Shown: piece by piece, positions 8,552 to 16,619 of the stretch | Numbering within the stretch: the stretch's first letter is position 1 | Layout of the letters: every line of letters starts with the position of its first letter | Assembly (NCBI RefSeq): GCF_020179405.1 | Contig: NZ_JAICBZ010000015.1 | Location: forward strand, 1-54,947 | Direction of reading: 5' to 3' | DNA length: 54,947 bases | From: Xinfangfangia pollutisoli | GTDB taxonomy: Bacteria; Pseudomonadota; Alphaproteobacteria; Rhodobacterales; Rhodobacteraceae | The notes under the pieces: model-generated | What the model saw: only the letters and a program-made list of their open reading frames with translations | Database searches by the model: none | Told to the model about the DNA's origin: nothing | Translations under genes and position numbers: made by a program

Positions 8552-9998
8552 GTTTCTGAATTTCATCGACGGGCGTTTCGTCCCCGGCCGGGCCGAAGCC
8601 TTCGCCAACCACTTCCCCTCGACGGGCGAAGTGCTGGGTGAAGTGCGCGCCGCCGACCGCGACCAGGTCGACGAGGCGGTGGGCGCGGCGCAACGGGCGC
8701 TGAAAGGCCCCTGGGGCCGGATGGCGCTGGCCGAACGGGTGGCCCTGCTGCGCAAGGTCGCCGACGGGATCAACGCCCGCTTCGACGAATTCCTGGCGGC
8801 CGAGATCCGCGACACCGGCAAGCCGCGCTCGATCGCCAGCCATATCGACATCCCGCGCGGGGCGGCGAATTTCAACGTCTTCGCCGATCAGGTGATGACG
8901 CTGTCGAACGAAAGCTTCGAGATGGCCACGCCCGATGGCACCGGCGCGCTGAACTATGCCGTGCGGGGCCCTCGCGGCGTGATCGCGGTGGTCTGCCCCT
9001 GGAACCTGCCGCTTCTGCTGATGACCTGGAAAGTCGCGCCCGCGCTGGCCTGCGGCAATACGGTCGTCGTGAAACCGTCCGAGGAAACCCCGGCCACCGC
9101 CACGCTTCTGGGCGAGGTGATGAATGCCGCCGGCATTCCGGCCGGCGTCTATAACGTGGTGCATGGCCACGGCCCCGGCTCGGCCGGTGAATTCCTGACC
9201 CGGCATCCCGGCGTGAACGGCATCACCTTCACCGGCGAAACCACCACCGGCGAGGCGATCATGGCGGCCTCGTCCAAGGGGGTGCGGCCGGTGTCGCTGG
9301 AACTGGGCGGCAAGAATGCGGGGATCATCTTTGACGATGCCGATTTCGACAAGACGATGGAAGGCATCGGGCGGGCCTGTTTCGCCAATACCGGGCAGGT
9401 CTGCCTGGGCACCGAACGCATCTATGTGCAGCGCGGCATCTTCGACCGCGTGGCCGAAGGCCTGGCCGCCAAGGCGCGCGCCTATCGCTTCGGCGACCCC
9501 TTCGATCCGGCCACCACCATGGGCCCGGTGATCTCGGCCGAACACCGCGTCAAGGTGCTGTCCTATTACGACCGCGCCGCCAAGGGCGGGGCTCAGGTTC
9601 TGGCGGGCGGCGGCGTGCCGGCGATTCAGGGCTATGAGGGCGGCTATTGGGTGGAACCCACGGTCTGGACCGGCCTGTCGGAAGACAGCCCGGTGATCCG
9701 CGAGGAAATCTTCGGTCCCTGCACCCATCTGCAACCCTTCGACACCGAGGACGAGGCCATCGCCCTGGCCAACAACTCGCCCTACGGGCTTGCCACCACG
9801 ATCTGGACCGAAAGTCTGGGCCGCGCTCATCGCGTCGCCCGCCAGGTCGAGGTCGGGATTTCCTGGGTGAATTGCTGGTTCCTGCGCGACCTGCGCACGC
9901 CCTTCGGCGGCGCCAAGGCCTCGGGCATCGGGCGCGAGGGCGGGGTCCATTCGATGGAGTTCTATACCGAACTTCGCAACATCTGCATCAAGCTTTAA
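8544..9998 (+). CDS. Aldehyde dehydrogenase, 2-hydroxymuconate-semialdehyde/CHMS dehydrogenase type
   Basis: A 484-residue NAD-dependent ALDH. Key elements are VVCPWNLPLLLMTWK (substrate/cofactor channel), the catalytic Glu in LELGGKNAGIIF, the catalytic Cys in GQVCLGTERI, and EEIFGPC. The LELGGKNA motif and PFGGAKASGIGREGG end are typical of the HpaE/XylG group that oxidises ring-cleavage semialdehydes. I place the start at ATG 8544 (AAGGAG at 8532-8537), overlapping the previous stop; GTG 8541 is an alternative. It should convert the dioxygenase product into a dicarboxylic muconate. Confidence 0.88.
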   Translation: MTEFLNFIDGRFVPGRAEAFANHFPSTGEVLGEVRAADRDQVDEAVGAAQRALKGPWGRMALAERVALLRKVADGINARFDEFLAAEIRDTGKPRSIASHIDIPRGAANFNVFADQVMTLSNESFEMATPDGTGALNYAVRGPRGVIAVVCPWNLPLLLMTWKVAPALACGNTVVVKPSEETPATATLLGEVMNAAGIPAGVYNVVHGHGPGSAGEFLTRHPGVNGITFTGETTTGEAIMAASSKGVRPVSLELGGKNAGIIFDDADFDKTMEGIGRACFANTGQVCLGTERIYVQRGIFDRVAEGLAAKARAYRFGDPFDPATTMGPVISAEHRVKVLSYYDRAAKGGAQVLAGGGVPAIQGYEGGYWVEPTVWTGLSEDSPVIREEIFGPCTHLQPFDTEDEAIALANNSPYGLATTIWTESLGRAHRVARQVEVGISWVNCWFLRDLRTPFGGAKASGIGREGGVHSMEFYTELRNICIKL

Positions 9999-10008
9999 GG
10001 AAAGCCCC

Positions 10009-10791
10009 ATGTTGACCGAAGACCAGCGGGCGGAATGCGTCGCCTCGCTTCTGGAAAGCCACCGCACCAAGGTGCAGGGCCTGCGCCCCTCGGAACGCTT
10101 TCCGCAGATTGAACTGGAAGACAGCTATGCGATCTCCTCGGCCGTGGCCGAAGCCAAGGTAAAGGCCGGCGCGCGGATCATCGGCCACAAGATCGGCCTG
10201 ACCTCGAAGGCGATGCAGGCGGCGTCCAAGATCGACGAGCCGGATTTCGGCTATATGTTCGACGACCTGATCCTGAACGATGGCGCCAAGGTGCCCTTCG
10301 ACAGTTTCTGCGTGCCGCGGGTCGAGCCCGAGCTGACCTTCATCCTGAAAGAGCCGCTGAAAGGCCCGGGCATCGGGCTGATCGACGTGATGCGGGCCAC
10401 CGAATGGGTCGTGCCCTCGATCGAGATCATCGACGCCCGCGTGACCGAACCGCGGCGGATCTTCGACACCGTGGCCGATAATGGCGCGGCGGCGGGCATC
10501 ATCCTGGGCGGCCGCCCGGTGCGGCCCACCGATGTGGACCTGCGCTGGGTCGGCGCGATCTTCTATCGCAATTCGGAAATCGAAGAGACCGGGCTTGCGG
10601 CGGGCGTTCTGGGCCATCCGGCGATGGCGATTGCCTGGCTGGCGAACAAGGTCGGGCAATATGGCACGGTGCTGGAACCCGGCCACATGATGCTGTCGGG
10701 CAGCTTCACCCGCCCCGTCCATGCGAAAAAGGGCGATACGCTGCATGCCGATTTCGGCCCGCTCGGCTCGGTCTCGGTGCAGTTCACATGA
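10009..10791 (+). CDS. hpaH: 2-oxo-hepta-3-ene-1,7-dioate / 2-hydroxypentadienoate hydratase-like enzyme
   Basis: A 260-residue member of the hydratase/decarboxylase family of meta-cleavage pathways (FAH-like fold). Motifs include GHKIGLTSKAMQ, DEPDFGYMFDD, and the metal-site segments VEPELTFIL and PSIEIIDAR. Resemblance is closer to HpaH than to XylJ by the SKIDEPDFG block. The same family includes 4-oxalocrotonate decarboxylases, so a decarboxylase role cannot be excluded from sequence alone. It is followed with a four-base overlap by the aldolase that would use its product. Confidence 0.8.
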   Translation: MLTEDQRAECVASLLESHRTKVQGLRPSERFPQIELEDSYAISSAVAEAKVKAGARIIGHKIGLTSKAMQAASKIDEPDFGYMFDDLILNDGAKVPFDSFCVPRVEPELTFILKEPLKGPGIGLIDVMRATEWVVPSIEIIDARVTEPRRIFDTVADNGAAAGIILGGRPVRPTDVDLRWVGAIFYRNSEIEETGLAAGVLGHPAMAIAWLANKVGQYGTVLEPGHMMLSGSFTRPVHAKKGDTLHADFGPLGSVSVQFT

Positions 10792-11594
10792 CCGGCCTGC
10801 CGCATCACCCGCTGACCACCGGCCCGGTTTCGGCCCCCCGCAACGCCTTCAAGGCGCGGCTTGCGGCGGGCGAGGCTTTGCATGGGCTTTGGCTGTCGAT
10901 CCCCAATGCGGTGACCGCCGAGGCGCTAAGCCTTCTGGGCTTCGACTGGCTGTTGTTCGACACCGAACATGCCGCGGTCGATCTGGCCGATCTGCAACCC
11001 CTGCTGCAGGCGGCCTCGGCCGGGCCCTCGGCGCATGTGCTGCGCCCGGCCTGGAATGACAAGGTGCTGATCAAGCGCGCGCTGGACATGGGGGCGCAGA
11101 CCCTGCTGGTGCCCTTTGTCCAGACCGCGGACGAGGCCGCGGCGGCGGTCGCGGCCTGTCTTTACCCACCGCATGGGGTGCGCGGCGTGGCGGGCGGCAC
11201 GCGGGCCAGCCGCTACGGCCAGACCGCGGATTACTTCCGCGTCGCCAATGACGAGATCTGCCTGCTGGTGCAGATCGAAACGGGCGAGGCGCTGGGGCGT
11301 CTGGAAGAGATCGCCTCGGTTCCGGGCGTGGATGGCGTGTTCATCGGCCCCTCGGACCTTGCGGCCTCGATGGGGCATCTGGGCAATCCGGCCCATCCGG
11401 ACGTGCAGGCGGCGCTGCAAGACGCCATCGCGCGGCTGCAGAAACTGGGCAAGCCGGGCGGCATTCTGGCCACCAACCCGGCCGATGCGCGGCGCTACCT
11501 GTCCTGGGGCTATGCTTTCGTCGCCGGAAGCGTCGATCTGGGCCTGCTGGTCGCCGCCGCGAAGGCTGTGCGCGACGCGCTGCGCGAGGCGTAA
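10788..11594 (+). CDS. hpaI: 4-hydroxy-2-oxoheptanedioate aldolase (HpaI/HpcH family)
   Basis: A 268-residue class II pyruvate aldolase. The catalytic His is in LLFDTEHAAVD, the pyruvate-binding Arg in VLRPAWND, and the metal ligands Glu and Asp in LVQIETGEAL and GVFIGPSDLAASMG. The enzyme splits 4-hydroxy-2-oxo acids into pyruvate and an aldehyde (succinate semialdehyde for the C7 substrate). The ATG overlaps the hydratase stop (ATGA). It is the last gene of the TRAP-to-aldolase operon. Confidence 0.9.
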   Translation: MTGLPHHPLTTGPVSAPRNAFKARLAAGEALHGLWLSIPNAVTAEALSLLGFDWLLFDTEHAAVDLADLQPLLQAASAGPSAHVLRPAWNDKVLIKRALDMGAQTLLVPFVQTADEAAAAVAACLYPPHGVRGVAGGTRASRYGQTADYFRVANDEICLLVQIETGEALGRLEEIASVPGVDGVFIGPSDLAASMGHLGNPAHPDVQAALQDAIARLQKLGKPGGILATNPADARRYLSWGYAFVAGSVDLGLLVAAAKAVRDALREA

Positions 11595-11640
11595 GGACGC
11601 GGTTCAGGTCGGCCGGCCCCATCCCGGGCCCGGATCCCAA

Positions 11641-11699
11641 CTTGCCCGTCGACGGGGCCGCCCTGTCCCGCTAGGCAGGGGCAGGGCGGCTTCGGCAAG
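11641..11699 (+). other. GC-rich long hairpin between the aldolase and tetR
   Basis: Arms 11657-11669 and 11678-11690 pair over 13 bp with one mismatch. Outer arms CTTGCC (11641-11646) and GGCAAG (11694-11699) extend it. There is no T run, so it may be a Rho-type or attenuating end of the operon. It stops 12 bases before the tetR start. Confidence 0.45.
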
Positions 11700-11710
11700 G
11701 GGCGGGACAC

Positions 11711-12331
11711 ATGGCGGCAGCAGCGGGGCGCAAGCGGCGCACGCAGGGCGAACGGCGCGAGGCGACGCAGGCCGCGGTTCTGGACACCGCGCTGCAGATC
11801 CTTGCCACCGAGGGCTATGTCGCCTTCGCCTCAAGCGGGGTGGCGGCGCGGGCCGGAATTTCCCGCGGCGCGCTGGAGCATTACTACCCCAAGAAGATCG
11901 ACCTCATCGCCGCTGCCTGCCATCACGCCATCGAACGCTCGGTCGCCGAGGCGCGCGAGGCCGCCGCCAGCCCCGACATGGCGGGCGATCCGGTCGGCAC
12001 CTTCCTTGCCGCCTCGGAACGCTTCTTCTTCGCCCCCGCCTATGCGGCACAGATCGAACTTCTTATCGCGGCGCGCGCCGACAAGGCGCTGGCCGAGGTG
12101 ATCCACCCGATCATCACCGATGCGCGCCGGCGGCTGGACGATGTCTGGACCGAGGTTCTGGCCCGTCTGGGCCAGGGCGACGCCGCCGCCCGGCGCTATG
12201 TCGACCTGTCGCATGTGCTGATGCGCGGTCTCTACCTGTCCGAAACCTGGCTGCCGCAGGGGGCCGAGCGGGAAAAGATCATCGCCCAATGGCGCGACGC
12301 CTCGCGCGAGCTGCTGTTCGCAGGCCCGTAA
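11711..12331 (+). CDS. TetR/AcrR-family regulator
   Basis: A 206-residue regulator. The N-terminal HTH has VAARAGISRGALEHYYPKK, the standard TetR recognition region (LEHYY for the usual LYHYF), with a basic GRKRRTQGERR start. The C-terminal domain is helical. It lies between the ring-cleavage operon and the O-demethylase gene; the palindrome at 12393-12410 before the latter is its best candidate site. GGGGCGGG upstream is a poor ribosome site. The ligand is unknown, possibly a methoxylated aromatic acid or its CoA ester (inference). Confidence 0.85.
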   Translation: MAAAAGRKRRTQGERREATQAAVLDTALQILATEGYVAFASSGVAARAGISRGALEHYYPKKIDLIAAACHHAIERSVAEAREAAASPDMAGDPVGTFLAASERFFFAPAYAAQIELLIAARADKALAEVIHPIITDARRRLDDVWTEVLARLGQGDAAARRYVDLSHVLMRGLYLSETWLPQGAEREKIIAQWRDASRELLFAGP

Positions 12332-12392
12332 GGCACTGAAAATCAGAACAATTGATCGGACATTTCCCCCGATCTTCTGCGGGCATCAAAAA

Positions 12393-12442
12393 ACAAGGAG
12401 TGATCCTTGTAAGTTGCATTTCAAACCGGATCGCCCTAGGCT
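12393..12442 (+). promoter_or_regulatory. Candidate promoter with perfect 7-4-7 palindromic operator before the O-demethylase gene
   Basis: ACAAGGA-GTGA-TCCTTGT (12393-12410) is a perfect palindrome. It ends four bases before a -35-like TTGCAT (12414-12419), which has 17 bp to TAGGCT (12437-12442). The size and symmetry suit a TetR dimer. The rest of the 245-bp gap is GC-rich leader without a recognised feature. Confidence 0.5.
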
Positions 12443-12576
12443 CGACTCGCGATATCCCGGGTGCCCGCCGCTTGGAGGAGGGGCGGCGCCAAGGCCGGAA
12501 CGCGCCGCGCCGCAGGGCGGGGCGCGGCCCGAGACGCATCCCGAAACCTGTCCCACACCCATGCGCGGAGCCGAAG

Positions 12577-13974
12577 ATGAAGACGCTTCAGGACCTGATC
12601 GACCAGACCCCCGATCTGGTCGACCATCTCTACAACGACACGATCTCGCAGTATCACAAATCGCGGACCAGCCTGTTCGCCACGCTGATCGCCCCCGAAT
12701 ACACGACCTGGCGCGAAGAGCAGCGCGCCTGGCGCGAAACGGCGGTGCTGTTCAACCAGTCGCATCACATGCCGGTCCTGTTCGTCAAAGGCCCCGACGC
12801 GCGCAGGCTGCTGGAATATCTCAGCCCCTGCAGCTTCTCGAACCTGTCGACCGACCGCGCGAAGCAGTATTTCTGCGTCACGCCCCGCGGCCATCATGTC
12901 GGCGACTGCGTGCTGAACTATTATGGCGAGACGGACGGCTTCGAACTGATCTCGGGCATGCCGGTGCTGAACTGGGTCCGCTTCCATGGCGAGACCGGCG
13001 GCTATGACGTGCAGATGCGCTTCGACCCGACCACGCCCTATGCCAAGGACGGCAAGCGCGAGAAATACCGCTTCCAGCTGGAAGGCCCCAGGGCCCGCGC
13101 CATCCTGGACGAGATCTGCGAAGGCGGCTGGCCCGAGATCAGGTTCTTCCACACCGCCTATGTGACCATTGCCGGCTGCCGGGTGCATGTGCTGCGCCAT
13201 GGCATGGCCGGTCATGCGGGGGCGGAAATCTCGGGGCCCTTCGCTGAACTCGACCGGGTGCGCGACGCGATTCTGGCGGCGGGCGAAAAGCATGGGCTGC
13301 GTCAGGCGGGCACCCGGACCTACTATTCCACCCCGCTGGAAGACGGCTGGATCCCCTATCCGCTGCCCGGCATCTATACCGGCGAAGAGTTGCGGCCCTA
13401 TCGCGCGTGGCTGCCTGCCGACAGCTGGGAGGCGAACATGCAGCTGGGCGGCAGTCTCTACAGCAAGAACATCGAGGATTACTACTGGACGCCCTCGGCG
13501 CTGGGCTACGAGAAATTCGTCAAGTTCGACCATGATTTCATCGGCAGCGCCGCGCTAAAGGCGCAGATGCAGGCCCCGCGCCGCGTCAAGCGCGTGCTGC
13601 GCTGGCACCATGACGATGTGGCCAGGATCTTCGCGTCTCAGACCGGCGATGGGCCGATCTACAAGGCGATCGACATGCCCACATCCTATTACGGCTGGCC
13701 GCAGGCCGATGAGGTCCGCAGCACCGACGGCGCCCTGATCGGCATGTCGCAATATTGCGGCTACAACATCAACGAGCGCGAATTCCTGTCGCTGGCCTGT
13801 CTTGACGAAGCGGCAGCCGAACCCGGAACCGAAGTCGTGCTGACCTGGGGCGAGGTGGGCGGCGGGTCGCGCAAGCCGCATGTGGAACGCCACGACCAGA
13901 CCACGATCCGCGCGACCGTGCATCTGGCCCCGTTCTCGAAGGCGGCCCAGGAAAAGCTGCGCGCGGTGATCTGA
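12577..13974 (+). CDS. Tetrahydrofolate-dependent aromatic O-demethylase (LigM/GcvT-like)
   Basis: A 465-residue aminomethyltransferase-fold protein of the length of Sphingobium LigM (vanillate/3-O-methylgallate O-demethylase), much longer than GcvT or DmdA. The N-terminal segment TTWREEQRAWRETAVLFNQS and the block YCGYNINEREFLSLACLDE near the C-terminus are typical of that group. The enzyme would move the methyl of a methoxy-aromatic acid to tetrahydrofolate, exposing a catechol for the upstream extradiol enzyme. I chose ATG 12577 (GGAG six bases upstream) over a longer in-frame start that would run through the promoter. No folate-recycling genes (metF, ligH) are in the window. Confidence 0.82.
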   Translation: MKTLQDLIDQTPDLVDHLYNDTISQYHKSRTSLFATLIAPEYTTWREEQRAWRETAVLFNQSHHMPVLFVKGPDARRLLEYLSPCSFSNLSTDRAKQYFCVTPRGHHVGDCVLNYYGETDGFELISGMPVLNWVRFHGETGGYDVQMRFDPTTPYAKDGKREKYRFQLEGPRARAILDEICEGGWPEIRFFHTAYVTIAGCRVHVLRHGMAGHAGAEISGPFAELDRVRDAILAAGEKHGLRQAGTRTYYSTPLEDGWIPYPLPGIYTGEELRPYRAWLPADSWEANMQLGGSLYSKNIEDYYWTPSALGYEKFVKFDHDFIGSAALKAQMQAPRRVKRVLRWHHDDVARIFASQTGDGPIYKAIDMPTSYYGWPQADEVRSTDGALIGMSQYCGYNINEREFLSLACLDEAAAEPGTEVVLTWGEVGGGSRKPHVERHDQTTIRATVHLAPFSKAAQEKLRAVI

Positions 13975-14161
13975 CGGGGCCTTGCGGGTCCATATATCGC
14001 CGTCGCCACGCCTGTCACGGGTGAAGCTGCTTCACCAAAGTGGCGCGCCTGAAGGCGAAAATCTCCACCCTTGCCGCGCAGGCAAGGGCGGGCAACCCCG
14101 CGTGATCCGGTCCGTCAGCCAAAGCTTCGATCACCGCGGGGCGCGCGCGCAAGGCCCGCCC
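13975..14161. other. Convergent intergenic region with three inverted repeats
   Basis: GGTGAAG-CTG-CTTCACC (14020-14036), CCCTTGCC-GCGCA-GGCAAGGG (14068-14088), and a wide pair 14096-14107 with 14129-14141 (one bulge). None has a T run. Together they probably end transcription from both sides. No gene was seen here. Confidence 0.5.
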
Positions 14162-14392
14162 CTAACGCCCGTTGCGCATCAGGAACCTGCCGAAATAGCG
14201 GTGGATCGCGGGCAGCAGTCCCCAGACCATCAGGAGGACCATGGCCGGCGTCAGGACAAGGGTCGTCAGCCAGATCGGCCAGCCGGCGCTGATCGGGCGG
14301 ATCAGGTACAGAAGGGCGGTGATGATCGGCCAGACGCCGATCCCGATCAGCAGCGCAAGGCGGGGCCTGGAAGGGCGAGGGGGCATGTGCAT
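14162..14392 (-). CDS. Small two-helix membrane protein
   Basis: A 76-residue protein with a basic, Pro-rich N-terminus and two hydrophobic segments (about 12-30 and 39-60), ending in basic residues. The layout resembles DUF2798-type proteins, but I cannot assign a family firmly. It lies 14 bases after the ABC ATPase gene on the same strand, so it may be the last gene of the receptor/ABC operon. Role unknown; a membrane accessory of the importer is one possibility. Confidence 0.5.
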   Translation of the reverse strand: MHMPPRPSRPRLALLIGIGVWPIITALLYLIRPISAGWPIWLTTLVLTPAMVLLMVWGLLPAIHRYFGRFLMRNGR

Positions 14393-14406
14393 GGGCAGTC
14401 CTTTCT

Positions 14407-14988
14407 TCAGGTAAGGCAGATCGCCGGGGCTTCCGGCACGATCAGCCGGGCGGGATCATGGCTGATCTCGACCAGCGCAAAACCATCTTGGGCGCGCTGC
14501 TGGCAGATCAGGTCGCGGGCACGGGTCCAGGCCGGGCGATCAAGCCCGCCCAGCGCTTCGTCCAGCAGCAGGATCTCGGGGCGGATCAGCAGGGCGCGGA
14601 TCAGCGCCACGCGCTGGGCCTGGCCCTTCGACAGGCTGGCGGCACGGGCGCCCTGCAGGGCCTGCATCTCCAGCGCGGCCAGCATCGCGTCGGCCTGGTG
14701 GCGGGCCTTCGGGGCGATGAACAGAAGGTTCTCCAGCACCGAAAGATGCGGCAGCAGCCGCGGCTCGGCAAAGGCCATGCCGACCCGGCGCGGCAGGATC
14801 AGGCCGCGGCCCGCGCTGGGGCGCTGCAGCCCGGCGATCACGCGCATCAGGCTGGTCTTGCCCGCCCCGCTGGGCCCGGTCAGGCGCAGGCTTTCGCCGC
14901 GGCGCAGGGTCAGCGACAGGTCGCGGAACAGCGGGCCGGGGCGGCCCGGGTAGCGCAGGCTGATGCTGTCGGCCGAAAACAGGATCAT
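14407..14988 (-). CDS. ABC importer ATPase, NitT/TauT type
   Basis: A 193-residue ATPase, short for the SsuB/TauB group (usually about 250). Walker A is GPSGAGKTS, the Q-loop region is FAEPRLLPHLSV, the signature is LSKGQAQRVA, Walker B is ILLLDEALGGLD, and the switch His is in EISHD. FAEP replaces the common FQ-rich Q-loop, as in NitT-like relatives. The ATG overlaps the permease stop (ATGA). It powers the importer formed with the next two genes. Confidence 0.85.
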   Translation of the reverse strand: MILFSADSISLRYPGRPGPLFRDLSLTLRRGESLRLTGPSGAGKTSLMRVIAGLQRPSAGRGLILPRRVGMAFAEPRLLPHLSVLENLLFIAPKARHQADAMLAALEMQALQGARAASLSKGQAQRVALIRALLIRPEILLLDEALGGLDRPAWTRARDLICQQRAQDGFALVEISHDPARLIVPEAPAICLT

Positions 14989-15719
14989 CGCCGCCGCCTG
15001 TCTCGGGTCAGGGCGGAAAGTCCGGCCTCGGCCAGTCCGATCAGCGCCAGAATCACAAGGACCAGCGCGAACAGCCGGTCGGTCTGCAGCCAGCCCTGCG
15101 CGCGCTGCACCGCGGCCCCCAGACCCTCGGCCCCCGACAGAAGTTCGGTCAGCAGCGTGACCCGGATCGCATTGGCAACGGCGATGCGCAAGGCGGGCCC
15201 CAGCGCCGTCCACAGGGCCGGGCCGATGATCCGGTGCAGCCGGCGCCGCAGCGGCAGGCGGAACAGCCGTGCCATCTCGTCCAGCTGCGGGTCGACCGCG
15301 CCCATGCCCTGGCCGATCGCGATCTGGAAGACCGGCACCAGCAGCGCCGCGACGGTCAGGATCGCCGTCGTGCTGCCGCCGTCGAACCACAGGATGCACA
15401 GGATCGCCAGGACAGGCGCGGGCAGGCCCATCAGGATCAGCCGCGCCGGGGCCAGCAGCGCCGTCACGACCGGCCAGCGCCAGCCCGCAAGGCCAAGCGG
15501 CGCGCCGATGGCGAAGGCCAGCACCAGGCCGGCGGTGGCCCGGCCCAGGCTGGGCAGCAGGGTGACGGACCAGAAGGCCGGATCGGTGGCCAATTGGCCA
15601 AGCGCGATTGCAACCGCCCCCGGCCCGGGCAGCACCGCGGGCAGGTTCGCGCCCGCGGCAAGCGACCAAAGCAGCACAATCGCCGCAAGGCCGACCAGAA
15701 AGGCCAGTTTCGCGCTCAT
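14985..15719 (-). CDS. ABC importer permease, NitT/TauT type
   Basis: A 244-residue permease with about six helices and the BPD-transport EAA-like loop (EMARLFRLPLRRRLHRIIGP). The N-terminal LPAVLPGPGAV resembles the LPSPxxV segment of SsuC/TauC proteins. It is translationally coupled on both sides (ATGA overlaps). Confidence 0.87.
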   Translation of the reverse strand: MSAKLAFLVGLAAIVLLWSLAAGANLPAVLPGPGAVAIALGQLATDPAFWSVTLLPSLGRATAGLVLAFAIGAPLGLAGWRWPVVTALLAPARLILMGLPAPVLAILCILWFDGGSTTAILTVAALLVPVFQIAIGQGMGAVDPQLDEMARLFRLPLRRRLHRIIGPALWTALGPALRIAVANAIRVTLLTELLSGAEGLGAAVQRAQGWLQTDRLFALVLVILALIGLAEAGLSALTRDRRRR

Positions 15720-16618
15720 TTCCCGTAGAAGTCCGGGCCCGGCAGCGCGCCGCCGATGGCGGCGGGTTCGATCGCAAGGATCTCGGCATAGAACCCTTCC
15801 AGAACAGCGGCGTGTTCGGGCAGCGGAAGGTCGATGGCATGAAGGCGGCTGAACCCTTCGCCGGCCTGCGCCAGATCGGGGAAATGGGCGGCCAGCAGCC
15901 GGGCGGCCTGGCCCGGATCGGCCGCAAGATCGGCGAAAGCCGCATGATAGGCGGCCAGGATCGCGGGCCGGTCGGCGAAGGCGGGATTGACGATCACCAC
16001 CCCTGCGGGCGGGCAATCGGCCAGCGCCGTCGCACCTTGCCACAAGACGCAGATCTCGGCCCGGCGGCTCAGCCCCGGGTCTTGCGCCAGGGCCAGCGTG
16101 GCCAGGGGCTCGGCCAGCAGCGCCGTCTCGACCTGATCGGCCAGCAACAGCTGCAGCCCGGCAACCAGGCTGCCGGTATAGCGCGGCGTCCAGTTGTGAT
16201 CGCCGGGCGCAGCGATGCGGCGCATCAGCAGATCCGGCAGATAGCCCTTGAACGGCAGCGCCACGGCCGTCCCCTGCAGATCGGCCAGATCCCCGATTGC
16301 AGCCCCGCGCCCGACCAGCGCCAGGCTGCCTTCGGTGATCGTGGCCGAGACCGCCCGCACCCCCATTCCGGTCGCATCGAAGATCGCCGCCGTGGGCGCG
16401 GGCGCGACCGCCATCAGCGGCGCCTCTGCCGTGATCCGCTTGCGCAGATCCTCGGGGCTGGTCCAGGGGGCGAAGGTGAAGGTCACGCCCTCGACCGGCT
16501 GGCGATCGGCCAGCGCGATCAGCGGCGCGCTTTCCCAGATCGGCGGGCCGGAAAGCAGGATGTCTTCCGCCAGGGCGGGCAGCGGCATCAGGGCTAGGAA
16601 GAAGGGCAGGGCGCGCAT
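15716..16618 (-). CDS. ABC substrate-binding protein, NitT/TauT (NMT1-like) type
   Basis: A 300-residue protein with a Sec signal (MRALPFFLALMPLPALAED). The body follows the NMT1/SsuA pattern: SPEDLRKRITAEAPLMAVAP, LADLQGTAVALPFKGYLPDLL and a C-terminal GFYAEILAIEP. Ligands of this type include sulfonates, nitrate, pyrimidine precursors and some metal chelates. Here a TonB receptor in the same operon implies a ligand too large or too rare for porins. It starts one base from the methyltransferase stop. Confidence 0.82.
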   Translation of the reverse strand: MRALPFFLALMPLPALAEDILLSGPPIWESAPLIALADRQPVEGVTFTFAPWTSPEDLRKRITAEAPLMAVAPAPTAAIFDATGMGVRAVSATITEGSLALVGRGAAIGDLADLQGTAVALPFKGYLPDLLMRRIAAPGDHNWTPRYTGSLVAGLQLLLADQVETALLAEPLATLALAQDPGLSRRAEICVLWQGATALADCPPAGVVIVNPAFADRPAILAAYHAAFADLAADPGQAARLLAAHFPDLAQAGEGFSRLHAIDLPLPEHAAVLEGFYAEILAIEPAAIGGALPGPDFYGK

Positions 16619-16619
16619 G

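Noticed and set aside
14020-14141. CRISPR-like or repeat array from the clustered inverted repeats
   Set aside because: The three repeats differ in sequence and spacing and there are no regular spacers.
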